Shown: positions 7,678-15,506 of the stretch, piece by piece
Layout of the letters: each line of letters starts with the position of its first letter
How positions within the stretch are numbered: position 1 is the stretch's first letter
Assembly (NCBI RefSeq): GCF_003003795.1
Contig: NZ_PVWK01000016.1
Location: 1-32,748 of the forward strand
Origin: Stenomitos frigidus ULC18
GTDB taxonomy: Bacteria; Cyanobacteriota; Cyanobacteriia; Leptolyngbyales; Leptolyngbyaceae
Direction of reading: 5' to 3'
DNA: 32,748 nt
The notes under the pieces: model-generated
What the model was told of the DNA's origin: nothing
The model's input: the letters and a program-made list of their open reading frames with translations, nothing else
Database searches by the model: none
Program-made: the position numbers and the translations under genes

Positions 7678-10428
7678 CGGGGCAGAACAAACCACTCGAA
7701 AACCGACAGCGTCGTCGCGGCTGTCGGGCGCATTGAAGCTGCGAGAGGCAGAACGGCAATGCCTCGGATTGTTGAGCCAGGAACCGCCGCGTGGTACACG
7801 ATTTGCCCTTTTATCATCCGTTAACCAGGCACTGCCGTCAGTCGGTGCACCCTTATAGTTTTCATGCCAGTGATCCTGACACCACTCCCACACGTTGCCA
7901 TGCATGTCGCACAACCCAAACGCATTCGCGATACCGAAGGCATCCACAGCGGTGGTTTCCTTACGAGCTTTACCTTTAGGACTATTCGCGTAAGTGTAGT
8001 CACCGTTGTAGTTTACTAAGTCAGTGGTAATCGTCTCCCCAAAGTGAAAGGGTGTTGTGGTGCCAGCACGACAGGCATATTCCCATTCAGCTTCGGTGGG
8101 TAAGCGATAGGCTCGTCCTGTGTGAGCAGAGACTCGATCGCAAAACTCAACCGCCTCTTCCCACGACACCCGCTCCACCGGGCGCTTATTGCCTTTGAAG
8201 AGAGACGGATCAGGCTCCAAGCGTCGGTTAATCTGTGGCATTGCTGCCACCGCTCTCCATTGCGCCTGTGTGACCGGATAGCGACCCATCAGAAAGCTTT
8301 CAAGACTGACCGTGTGTTGTGGACCTTCAGCAGCGCTACGCTCCGGCTCCGCTTCCGGTGATCCCATCACAAAGGTGCCGACTGGTAGCAGCACCATCTC
8401 CAGTTCCACCCTGGCAGTCAGCGGCTCGATTAGCAGCCCTACCCGCTGTTGTCGCTGTTTGCGGATGACCCATTCACTGCGCTGTTCGCCACGCTGGAAG
8501 AGATTGCGGAAGAAGCCAGTTTGCGGCTGGTCTGTCTGCCGTTCCAGCGTTGCCACCTCAAACTCCAGTAGTTGCCAATCGGAGATTGGTTGAGTGTCTG
8601 CTATGTCCTCTTCAAGGACGATCGTCACTACTTCCACTGATTGAGTCTGCAAGGGCGGAAATGGGGATGCTGGAGCAGTCTCGAACAGTTGGGCGGTCGT
8701 AAAAGTAAGGATGGCTAAGTCTGGGAAGACAGGATCAGTCTCTAAGGGTTGAATCCAGTCGGAACGCCCTTGGGCATCATCTTCGACTAATTGCGCTAGT
8801 TCAGCATAATCACCACCGAGCCGATGGAGCACTTCTGTCGCAATTTGGGCAAAGGGCAGGATGGCAGCCTTTGCTTCCTGAGTCCAATCAGCCTTGGGGG
8901 AGAGGAGAGCCGTAAAGCTCCTGATTTCAAAGCCCAGAGTTCTAGCAATGCGCTTAGATAAGGCTTCAAGCACCCCCAGGGTTTCATCTAGCGGCGTGAT
9001 CTCATTCAATAACCCCCGCACATCTTGAACAAAGTCGTAGCGCACAGAGGCATCTGGCTTTGCTTGAGCTGGCTTAACTGGGTTTGGGTAAATTTCTTCT
9101 AGCAGTCCGCTAGAATACACCTCGGCAATATGCACGGGCTGCACAGCCTCCAGCAATTCTTGCTGAATCAGATGCACTACGGGCAGCTCAACGGGAACGG
9201 CTGCCATGAGGCTCGCTAAACGTTGAGCCAGGGGAGAGGCTGTTGCCATAAACAGCTCTACCCGTTCCCTAGCAGATTTTGGTCGGATGACTGCTCTGGA
9301 GCGATCGCGTTCTGGATCGGTTACCCAGGAGCGGTCAAACAAGCGCGCTGGCGATCGCTGGCGACCCGCCGCTGCAACCACTAAAGCCCATTGCTTGAGG
9401 GCACTCGCAGTCAGCGTCACAATAGGGACTGTTAACGTCTCCACGGGCGCAATTTCGGTACGAACAGGCAGTTCTTTGACTTGCAGCTTTGGGTTTGGGG
9501 CACCCGGTAACAATGAACTCACCTGCACAGAAAAGCCTACATCCAGTTCACTTTGACTCCATAAGCGTTCGGGCAAGAGCTGCACGATCGCTGTCGGTCC
9601 ATGCTGTCCCCAGAGGGCTAACCAATCATGGATCTGTCCTTGCTGCCAAAGTTGAGAACGGCAATCACTGACAAACAGCACCAACCGACGTCCAGAGGTA
9701 TCAACCAGTTCTTTGTGGCTTCGTAAAGGCAGATCTTGTTCAATGCCTGCACGTCGCTGCGGCTTGGCTACTAGCTGGGGTTGACCCGTAGCGGATTCTT
9801 TGACAGACCAGGTACGCACATTGCGAAAGGCTCCCTGGCATTCCAGCAGTTGTTGAAATTCATCCAGAGTGTCTTGCCAAATAAAGCTAAATTTAGACGC
9901 TTCGATCACCAGTTCCAGATCAAACCAGCGCTCAGGCGAAGGCTTGAGAATAGGCAACCAAAGATCCCGTTCCGCAATACGATTCACGGTAGCCAATTCA
10001 TCAAGTTCTGATCGTGTCAAAGAAGGCACTTTCCGCATCAAAGGGCGCAGCGATCGAGCAATGTCACGGGGATGAGCCAGCGCCGGAGCCGCTTGCACCT
10101 GAATGGGTAAACCCTGTTCTGGCGTTTCGGCTAATGTGGTATCCGGCTTAGCCGTCCGGGGCATATAGGCAGAGACAAACGATTGAGGTTCGGCTGCAAC
10201 GGTGGTATCGTCAATGACCGGAATGGCTGCCCCTGCACCAGAGTCTGCTGCATCTGCCTTGTCTACCTCATTGACCGCGTAAGCGCCACCAAGCTTAGAG
10301 GCTAACCAGAGCGCATCGGCAATGTCTTCGTCATGCAATAAAGATTGAGCCTCGCTGAAGGCAGCAATCTCCTGATCGCTCAGAAGCAGACCATTTTGCT
10401 GCAACATCACGATGAGCTGACTGATCAT
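7675..10428 (-). CDS. vWA-like / FGE-sulfatase fusion, DGR target 3
   Basis: This 917-residue protein carries the diversified domain of the ternary system. Residues 1-48 (ending IADALWLASKLGG) resemble the N-terminus of SAV_2336-type proteins. About 168-300 shows a vWA-like alternation: FDLELVIEASKF, GAFRNVRTWSV, RRLVLFVSDCRSQLW, and IVQLLPERLW after a small Gly-rich turn. The metal site appears degenerate (EAS in place of DxSxS). A helical middle part follows (about 385-640). The FGE fold runs from [20 protein letters not shown] at about 676 through [18 protein letters not shown] to the end, with VR3 from residue 880. Its ATG overlaps the MoxR stop by four bases, so it is coupled to the ATPase as in vWA-MoxR pairs. 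The likely role is a sensor whose variable lectin-like face is read out through MoxR. The C-terminus is three residues short because of the hairpin insertion. Confidence 0.85.
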   Translation of the reverse strand: MISQLIVMLQQNGLLLSDQEIAAFSEAQSLLHDEDIADALWLASKLGGAYAVNEVDKADAADSGAGAAIPVIDDTTVAAEPQSFVSAYMPRTAKPDTTLAETPEQGLPIQVQAAPALAHPRDIARSLRPLMRKVPSLTRSELDELATVNRIAERDLWLPILKPSPERWFDLELVIEASKFSFIWQDTLDEFQQLLECQGAFRNVRTWSVKESATGQPQLVAKPQRRAGIEQDLPLRSHKELVDTSGRRLVLFVSDCRSQLWQQGQIHDWLALWGQHGPTAIVQLLPERLWSQSELDVGFSVQVSSLLPGAPNPKLQVKELPVRTEIAPVETLTVPIVTLTASALKQWALVVAAAGRQRSPARLFDRSWVTDPERDRSRAVIRPKSARERVELFMATASPLAQRLASLMAAVPVELPVVHLIQQELLEAVQPVHIAEVYSSGLLEEIYPNPVKPAQAKPDASVRYDFVQDVRGLLNEITPLDETLGVLEALSKRIARTLGFEIRSFTALLSPKADWTQEAKAAILPFAQIATEVLHRLGGDYAELAQLVEDDAQGRSDWIQPLETDPVFPDLAILTFTTAQLFETAPASPFPPLQTQSVEVVTIVLEEDIADTQPISDWQLLEFEVATLERQTDQPQTGFFRNLFQRGEQRSEWVIRKQRQQRVGLLIEPLTARVELEMVLLPVGTFVMGSPEAEPERSAAEGPQHTVSLESFLMGRYPVTQAQWRAVAAMPQINRRLEPDPSLFKGNKRPVERVSWEEAVEFCDRVSAHTGRAYRLPTEAEWEYACRAGTTTPFHFGETITTDLVNYNGDYTYANSPKGKARKETTAVDAFGIANAFGLCDMHGNVWEWCQDHWHENYKGAPTDGSAWLTDDKRANRVPRGGSWLNNPRHCRSASRSFNAPDSRDDAVGFRVVCSAP
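7678..7791 (-). repeat. DGR variable region VR3
   Basis: This 114-bp core matches TR except at 10 adenine positions and no others. It is the least diverged of the three copies, compatible with fewer or older homing events. The adjacent homing-initiation block is split from the VR body by a 20-nt insertion, which could weaken or abolish further homing at this target. Confidence 0.92.
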
Positions 10429-11522
10429 TTGCTTTTAGGCTCTGATGCACGCTCTTTGGGTTTGACCTCTAAGAGACGATCCAACGGCGCTAGCAAGTGG
10501 TCAAGCAAGCTCTCTTTTTCATCGCCCACCCAATCTCGCTGGCGGATAATCATAAAGAGGGCGTTCAGCAGTTGATCGGTCGAAAGTTGTTCTCTCCCTT
10601 TATCCCGGCGTTTGAGAAAGCTGTCAATCAGATCGCTCACTTGACTGTCTGAGAGATTGCAATGCTCGAGATGAGCGTTGATAATGCGCTCCAACTGGAC
10701 GCGATCGGGGTCGCGCATATTCAAACGCAAACAGCGGCGCAGAAAGGCAGGCGGAAAATCGCGCTCACCGTTGCTGGTCAAGATGACCAGAGGAAACTCC
10801 TGACAGGTGATGCGTCCCCCCCTAAGTTTGACTTTCTTTTCTACGTAGGTGGTTTCGGCTTCATCGATGTAAGCCGTACGAACCTTTACTTCGATCTGGT
10901 CTGGTTTTTGGTTGGGGTCATCACTATCTTTTTCCAGTCGCGCCAACTCTGGAATTTCAAACCGACCTTCCTCAAAAATGGTCAGCAGGTCATTGGGTAG
11001 ATCAATATCGCTCTTATCAATCTCATCAATGATCAGCACACGGGGGGAGGGTGACTCCAGCAGGGCAGTCCCCAAAGGACCCAAGGTAATATAGTCGGCT
11101 ATTTTTTGTGGATCTTCGGTATAGTCGCCCCTGGCTTCTGATTGCTTCACCTCTTGCAAACGACCAATGGCATCGTAAGTATAAAGACCATCTTTCAGTG
11201 TGGTGCGGGTCGTAATCGGCCAGTAGAGCACTTCACCCAGCTTTAACTCCTGAGCCACCGCATAAGCCAAAGAGGATTTGCCCGTTCCTGGCTTGCCTGT
11301 GATCAACAGCGGTCGCCGTAAGTACAGCGCCGCATTGACCATTTCAACTTCTTCTGGCTGCGATTGAAACGTTTCACCCCGACGTTTGCGGCGACTGACA
11401 CCCGGGTTCGGGTCTTTCCCAAAGGGTCGCCAGGGTGGAGCATCGGGTAAGGCCGCGATCGCGTCGTGGGGTGCTCGGTTATCCCCTTGAAACAACTTCC
11501 AATCTTCAGGTGGGTGACTCAT
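10425..11522 (-). CDS. MoxR-family AAA+ ATPase
   Basis: This 365-residue AAA+ ATPase has Walker A GKPGTGKS at 76-83, Walker B VLIIDEIDK at about 162-170, sensor 1 ILTSNGERDFPPAF at about 247-260 and an arginine-finger-like RRC at 262-264. MoxR proteins form hexamers that remodel a client and normally work with a vWA-domain partner; here the partner is the following gene, overlapped by four bases. The preceding VMAP-C gene ends 12 bases upstream. This order is the core of vWA-MoxR-VMAP conflict systems, where ATP hydrolysis sets a threshold before the effector is released. Length is normal and all key residues are present. Confidence 0.9.
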   Translation of the reverse strand: MSHPPEDWKLFQGDNRAPHDAIAALPDAPPWRPFGKDPNPGVSRRKRRGETFQSQPEEVEMVNAALYLRRPLLITGKPGTGKSSLAYAVAQELKLGEVLYWPITTRTTLKDGLYTYDAIGRLQEVKQSEARGDYTEDPQKIADYITLGPLGTALLESPSPRVLIIDEIDKSDIDLPNDLLTIFEEGRFEIPELARLEKDSDDPNQKPDQIEVKVRTAYIDEAETTYVEKKVKLRGGRITCQEFPLVILTSNGERDFPPAFLRRCLRLNMRDPDRVQLERIINAHLEHCNLSDSQVSDLIDSFLKRRDKGREQLSTDQLLNALFMIIRQRDWVGDEKESLLDHLLAPLDRLLEVKPKERASEPKSK

Positions 11523-11534
11523 AGCATTCTTCGC

Positions 11535-12905
11535 TCAGGCAGATTTCGGGGGCACCAAATATGGGTCATCCCACAGCAGGGATAGGTGATGACCAATGTG
11601 ATCATCAAAGGCTGCTTTACGAGCCTTTTGACGCTCTTCTTTGACGGTGTGAAGTAGGCTTCTTAAGGGGCATAGACTCAGTATCCGCGCTAACTCGACA
11701 TCGTTAGTCGTGCTTGTGAGATTTGAACGACCCCAGATCGCGATCGGTATACCTGCTTGTAAAAGCACTCCAAAGAGGCTATTTGCTCCAACACAAGTGG
11801 GAGCTTGCTTGACCTTCAAACCAACCACCTCATCTTCAAGCAGATTGTAGTAAAGAGTTTCTAAATCATCATCATCTCCTTCAATGAAAGCATCACGGGC
11901 GCTCTTCTCTAATAAAGACTGATGCTGTTTCCACTTTTGCTTCCACATCTTCTCTTGCTTATAGCTACGGCTCCAACGCTCAGTACAACGCAGAACGACC
12001 TTATAACGACGACCCAGAAACGGTTTAATCGGTCCGCCATCCTCTAATTGCCAGAGATCAACGTCATGATTCATGAGTTCTACAGGCAAACAGACATGTA
12101 ACTCTGGGTCACTATCAAACAAATGGCTGCTTTCAACTAGAAACCCAGAAATAAGTTTCGGCAGTTCATGCGGCAAATTCGACTGGGCATACGTTTCATC
12201 GCCAGTCATCTCAGCCATCATGATGGGGATAATACCTTGCTGATGAGCCTGATAGTCTTGGGTATCACGAACGAACCAAGCCTTAATTTGGTAGTAGGTC
12301 TCAGATTCTGCTTGGGTAGAAGCTTGGTCACTGCGGTTGATTACAACCAGTAAAGCAGGCTGCGTCTGTTGAGACTGCTGAGTCTGTTGTTGCTCTACGT
12401 GCTGTAAGAGGTCAGCCCACCGCTTGTCTAGTTGTTCCTCACCCCACCGTTGCAACGCTGCTATCACATCCACTTCCTGAAGTTTAAGCACTAGATGAGC
12501 AACGAACTCTTCTAGCGCCCCGTAGTCAAAATGACCTTTGGGCAGTCGTAATAACTGAGTGATCATCTCATCTGGCAGGGTGGGATTGTGCTGAATCTTC
12601 CCTGCTCGATGCTTCAAAACGTTTAGATAAGCAGCCCGCATCGTGTCCAACTGCCGTTGGCTGCTACTGGATTGCAGAATCTCAATCAGATGATCGATTT
12701 TCCTTTGATGGAGAGATCCTTGCAAGCTCTCAATCGCTTGGTCAACCTGCCCAATCTCTGTGAACAAGAGGTTCAGACGGTTTTCATATTGGTCTTTGAT
12801 CGTTACATCAGTCAGGGCTGTAAGCTCAGCTTGAGCGATGTCGAGTTTTTTCTTAAGCTCAGCACGTTTTGATTGCAAGTACGCCAATTTAGGGTGACTA
12901 CTCAT
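11535..12905 (-). CDS. VMAP-C protein with N-terminal adaptor module
   Basis: This 456-residue protein has three parts. Residues 7-61 are a helical, coiled-coil-like module shared with the C-terminus of the CHAT protein upstream (34 of 55 identical). About 70-145 (HLIEIL, then GHFDYGALEEFVAHL) looks like a small helical effector-associated domain. About 185-456 matches the VMAP C-terminal domain: LLVVINRSD, ELHVCLPVELMNHDVDLW, LGRRYKVVLRCTERW, GIPIAIWGR, and HHLSLLWDDP near the end. VMAP proteins link NTPase modules to effectors in ternary conflict systems. The start ATG overlaps the CHAT stop by one base (TGATG), so translation is coupled. The repeated module suggests homotypic docking of CHAT to this protein. 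Confidence 0.8.
   Translation of the reverse strand: MSSHPKLAYLQSKRAELKKKLDIAQAELTALTDVTIKDQYENRLNLLFTEIGQVDQAIESLQGSLHQRKIDHLIEILQSSSSQRQLDTMRAAYLNVLKHRAGKIQHNPTLPDEMITQLLRLPKGHFDYGALEEFVAHLVLKLQEVDVIAALQRWGEEQLDKRWADLLQHVEQQQTQQSQQTQPALLVVINRSDQASTQAESETYYQIKAWFVRDTQDYQAHQQGIIPIMMAEMTGDETYAQSNLPHELPKLISGFLVESSHLFDSDPELHVCLPVELMNHDVDLWQLEDGGPIKPFLGRRYKVVLRCTERWSRSYKQEKMWKQKWKQHQSLLEKSARDAFIEGDDDDLETLYYNLLEDEVVGLKVKQAPTCVGANSLFGVLLQAGIPIAIWGRSNLTSTTNDVELARILSLCPLRSLLHTVKEERQKARKAAFDDHIGHHLSLLWDDPYLVPPKSA
12723..12887 (-). repeat. Shared adaptor module, VMAP copy
   Basis: These 165 bases encode residues 7-61 of the VMAP-C protein and align without gaps to 12920-13084 in the CHAT gene. Conserved cores include YLQSKR, ALTDVT, QYENRLNLLF and QVDQ. 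The similarity is obvious at DNA level too, so the duplication is fairly recent or maintained by conversion. Confidence 0.8.
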
Positions 12906-14461
12906 CAGTTCCCTTGCCTAATCTTCTGAATCTCTTGGTCAACCTGCTCAATCTGCTTGAATAGAAGATTCAAACGGTTTTCGTACTGTCCTTTGAGTGT
13001 TACATCAGTCAGCGCTTCAATTTCTGATTGAACCATGTCAAGCTGTTGCTCAAAATTGGTACGTTTGCTTTGCAAATATTTCAGCCGAAGTGTCTGAACT
13101 GGCTTAACAGAATTTTCTGCCTCAATCAATGGCTCGGGCACTTTAGTCTCACCTTCTAAGGTTGGAGTGACAGACTCCGACGGCATCAATGTCTCCACAA
13201 ACAACTGCCCCCCTTCATTATCCTGCCAACGCAAGTAAAGCACCGGACGATACCATTGATTCCCCTCCACATCCATTTCCCGGATACCTTGATTCAGAGC
13301 CATCAAGAGAGTCTTCTTGCTACCTAGCACTCGATAAAACTGCTCGGCGAACTCACAGGCAGCAGCAGCCTGCACCGAGTACTGCATCGCCACTACCGCT
13401 GGGAGCCGCTGGTCAATCAGGTTTTGCGCCATACCATTAAAGACCGAATCACCTGCGACTGTCATCCCCGATTGACAGGCACTCAGCACCACCAGGGCGA
13501 TTGGGTAGGGCTGCAACAAAGCCGCCACCTGATTAGCGCTCTGATAGTCTGCTTGCCCTTGCTCTGTCTCAAAAGCCAAATAACCTTGTGGGGCTGGCAA
13601 GGTTTGTCCACAGGCACGACAGGACTCGACCTTAATCCCGGCGTGAAGGGTCAGACACCCCGCGTTGGTACAGCGTTTACCAAACACGCCATGGCCATCA
13701 AAGTGCAACACCTGTGGCAGTTGCTCAGGCGAGCAATCCGTTAGATAGCGATTGAGGACTTTGCGGGTGGCTGACGGTAGGATATGTAACTGCACTAAGC
13801 CAGTCTCCTGTGCTCGTTGCAACCCAAGCTGGATCGACTGCTGTTCCTCTAGAGTCAATTGGGGCAGCCCTTGTGGTCGGGCTGAGAGCAACAGCACCCG
13901 AAGGGTCTGCTGGGTCGGGAGGCGCGGTGGGGAAGCATCGTAGGCAATGTAGCGAGACAGTCGGACTTTCTGGTGCAGTAGAAACCGCTGCCCGTCGTGA
14001 AGCAGTTCCCAGGGATAGTCAGCCAAGCGCGAGCGCTTAACAGAAGTGGCTGCAAACTTCAATCGCAGATGCAAGTCGGCATCGCGCTGCTCGGCTAACC
14101 GTAAGGAATGCAGGAATACTTGTTTGAGGTCGCGATCGGGAGGAAATAAAGAGCGGTAAAGGGACTGCCCAACCTGTTCAAGATAAGCAGGATGAAAGCG
14201 CTGGCGATCGGGAAGTAGCAGCCCTGACTGCTCCAGCCAGTCTTGTTCTCCCGGTTCAGGATAGTGCTCAGCACGAAAGCCTTGGCTACTCTCTAGCACC
14301 TTGATGACAGTTCTTCTCCAGTCCTGCCCATCCACCCAGAAGGGTAAGAGGCACTCGGTTGAGGCATCGCCAATGCCATTGGGCACACGGGTAGCGATCG
14401 CCCAAAACCTTTGTTCATCCAGCGGGGTAAGCGTCAGCTCTAACAGTTCCATTCCACTCAT
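12905..14461 (-). CDS. CHAT-domain caspase-like protease
   Basis: This 518-residue protein has a CHAT protease domain of the caspase/separase clan at about residues 185-425. The catalytic histidine is H257 in HFDGHG, and the catalytic cysteine is C329 in VVLSACQSG. Between them is an insertion with four cysteines (C264, C269, C281, C284; CX4C and CX2C) that could bind zinc. The N-terminal 150 residues (DYPWELLHDGQRFLLH) are the domain that often precedes CHAT. The C-terminus (460-514) is the helical module repeated in the next gene. CHAT proteases are frequent effectors of bacterial death-like immune systems, and here it is the only obvious toxic effector. The start ATG 14461 lies 18 bases after the Trypco2 gene; ATG 14452 is an alternative. 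Confidence 0.9.
   Translation of the reverse strand: MSGMELLELTLTPLDEQRFWAIATRVPNGIGDASTECLLPFWVDGQDWRRTVIKVLESSQGFRAEHYPEPGEQDWLEQSGLLLPDRQRFHPAYLEQVGQSLYRSLFPPDRDLKQVFLHSLRLAEQRDADLHLRLKFAATSVKRSRLADYPWELLHDGQRFLLHQKVRLSRYIAYDASPPRLPTQQTLRVLLLSARPQGLPQLTLEEQQSIQLGLQRAQETGLVQLHILPSATRKVLNRYLTDCSPEQLPQVLHFDGHGVFGKRCTNAGCLTLHAGIKVESCRACGQTLPAPQGYLAFETEQGQADYQSANQVAALLQPYPIALVVLSACQSGMTVAGDSVFNGMAQNLIDQRLPAVVAMQYSVQAAAACEFAEQFYRVLGSKKTLLMALNQGIREMDVEGNQWYRPVLYLRWQDNEGGQLFVETLMPSESVTPTLEGETKVPEPLIEAENSVKPVQTLRLKYLQSKRTNFEQQLDMVQSEIEALTDVTLKGQYENRLNLLFKQIEQVDQEIQKIRQGN
12920..13084 (-). repeat. Shared adaptor module, CHAT copy
   Basis: These 165 bases encode residues 460-514 of the CHAT protein, the counterpart of 12723-12887. 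The module is C-terminal here and N-terminal in the VMAP-C protein, and the two copies are only about 30 bases apart across the gene junction. A tandem duplication followed by gene separation, or a split of one ancestral protein, would explain this. Confidence 0.8.
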
Positions 14462-14479
14462 CTCAACCTACTGAACGCT

Positions 14480-14869
14480 TCAAAACTGGTCTGCCGGATT
14501 ACCGTCTTCACCTTTGAAGAGGGCTTCCATACTTTGCTTCACAGCCGCAGGCACCTGATCCGCTTGCAACGTCTGGTAAAACTCTAGCAAGCGTTCTCGA
14601 TCAAACAGTGGGGACAAGGTGATTTTGACCTTATGCACCTCGTCGCGACTGAGTCCACCGCCTAACTCGCCGCCGCCCACAGCCACAACATCGATTTTGA
14701 TACCCGCTTTACCCTCTCGCTTGACCGTCACCTGAACCTCGACTTCTACCGAGCTCACAAGGAGAATGGGAGCCTCTTTCGTTTTGCCAGGGACAGTGGC
14801 AAGAAGTTCTTGCTTGACCTGTTGAATTAACTCGGCGAGACCAATGGGGTGCTGGGGCTGGTCAGACAT
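14480..14869 (-). CDS. Trypco2-domain protein
   Basis: This 129-residue protein is a single Trypco2 (trypsin-co-occurring) domain. IGLAELIQQVKQELLAT at about 8-24 is the typical opening helix; VEVEVQVTVKREGKAGIKID, then VVAVGGG, then VHKVKITLSPL complete the beta-rich core. The family is found beside trypsin-like or CHAT proteases and NTPases in conflict systems, where it is thought to act as an adaptor; its biochemistry is not settled. It is the first gene of the cluster, 18 bases before the CHAT gene. The last 30 residues are an acidic tail. Confidence 0.8.
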   Translation of the reverse strand: MSDQPQHPIGLAELIQQVKQELLATVPGKTKEAPILLVSSVEVEVQVTVKREGKAGIKIDVVAVGGGELGGGLSRDEVHKVKITLSPLFDRERLLEFYQTLQADQVPAAVKQSMEALFKGEDGNPADQF

Positions 14870-15155
14870 AGTATGGCTTACTCAAGGAAAGGCTAAAGTC
14901 TTTCCCACCCTACATCGACAAATTCTCTAGTTTCAGAAACTTAGCCTTTTTATCCCGATTGGGGGGGGCTGCGGTCAGTGCAGAACAGTGCCACGAAAGC
15001 TTAAAAAGCTCTTTCAACCAGGACTGAAGCGCTGGCTCGCGCGGCTTTGAACTAATTGAGATAGCTCAGGCCACAAGCTTTTAAGCCTTACAGTCCTGTA
15101 GCACTATTGCGTACGTAACTCGACTCAATCCTAAAACGGAGCTGACTACCATACT
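14870..15155. promoter_or_regulatory. Upstream region of the conflict/DGR operon
   Basis: About 285 bases precede the first operon gene and hold no gene. Any operon promoter should be here. AT-rich stretches near 14920-14955 are the best place for it, but I cannot define -35 and -10 boxes with confidence. AGGACTG near 15020 and CAGTCCT near 15090 form a long-range inverted pair with AAGCTT-like repeats between, suggesting secondary structure. No strong Shine-Dalgarno sequence precedes the ATG at 14869. Confidence 0.35.
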
Positions 15156-15506
15156 TCACTGCCAAGGCAAGCGCAACCGAGTTTGTGTTTCGGGCAGTGT
15201 GTCTGCTGACGGCAACGTGGGGTTCACTGTCTGCGTCAGGGCTGTCTTTAAGGTCGGGCTCAAACCGGTTGCGAGACTGAGCTTCAACAAGTCATTTGTC
15301 GCCAACTCATCAACCGTTTGATAGCTCAGTTGATCTTCCAGAATGGTGATAGGGTAGCCGTGCCAGGGCGAGGGGGCTGGGGGGTTGGTCTTCCTTAGTG
15401 CTGGAGCGATAGGGCGTATGGCTGGGTGCTGTGCCCGGCTGTCAAGGGATGGGTGGGTGACAAGTGTATTGGGCTCTAGGGTATGGGATGGCTCTGCAAG
15501 GCTCAC
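15156..15506 (-). pseudogene. Truncated copy of the 92-aa orphan gene
   Basis: The last 62 or so codons closely match the C-terminus of the intact gene at 17713-17991 (QLSYQTVDEL, TNDLLKL, TLKTALTQTVNPT and the terminal RLRLPWQ), and the DNA is similar over about 195 bases. Upstream of this the two diverge abruptly. This frame continues into low-complexity, Pro-rich residues and into the first unit of the inverted-pair array, which is unlikely to be native coding sequence. I therefore read it as a 3' fragment that has lost its own start. A hybrid expressed gene cannot be excluded. Confidence 0.6.
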
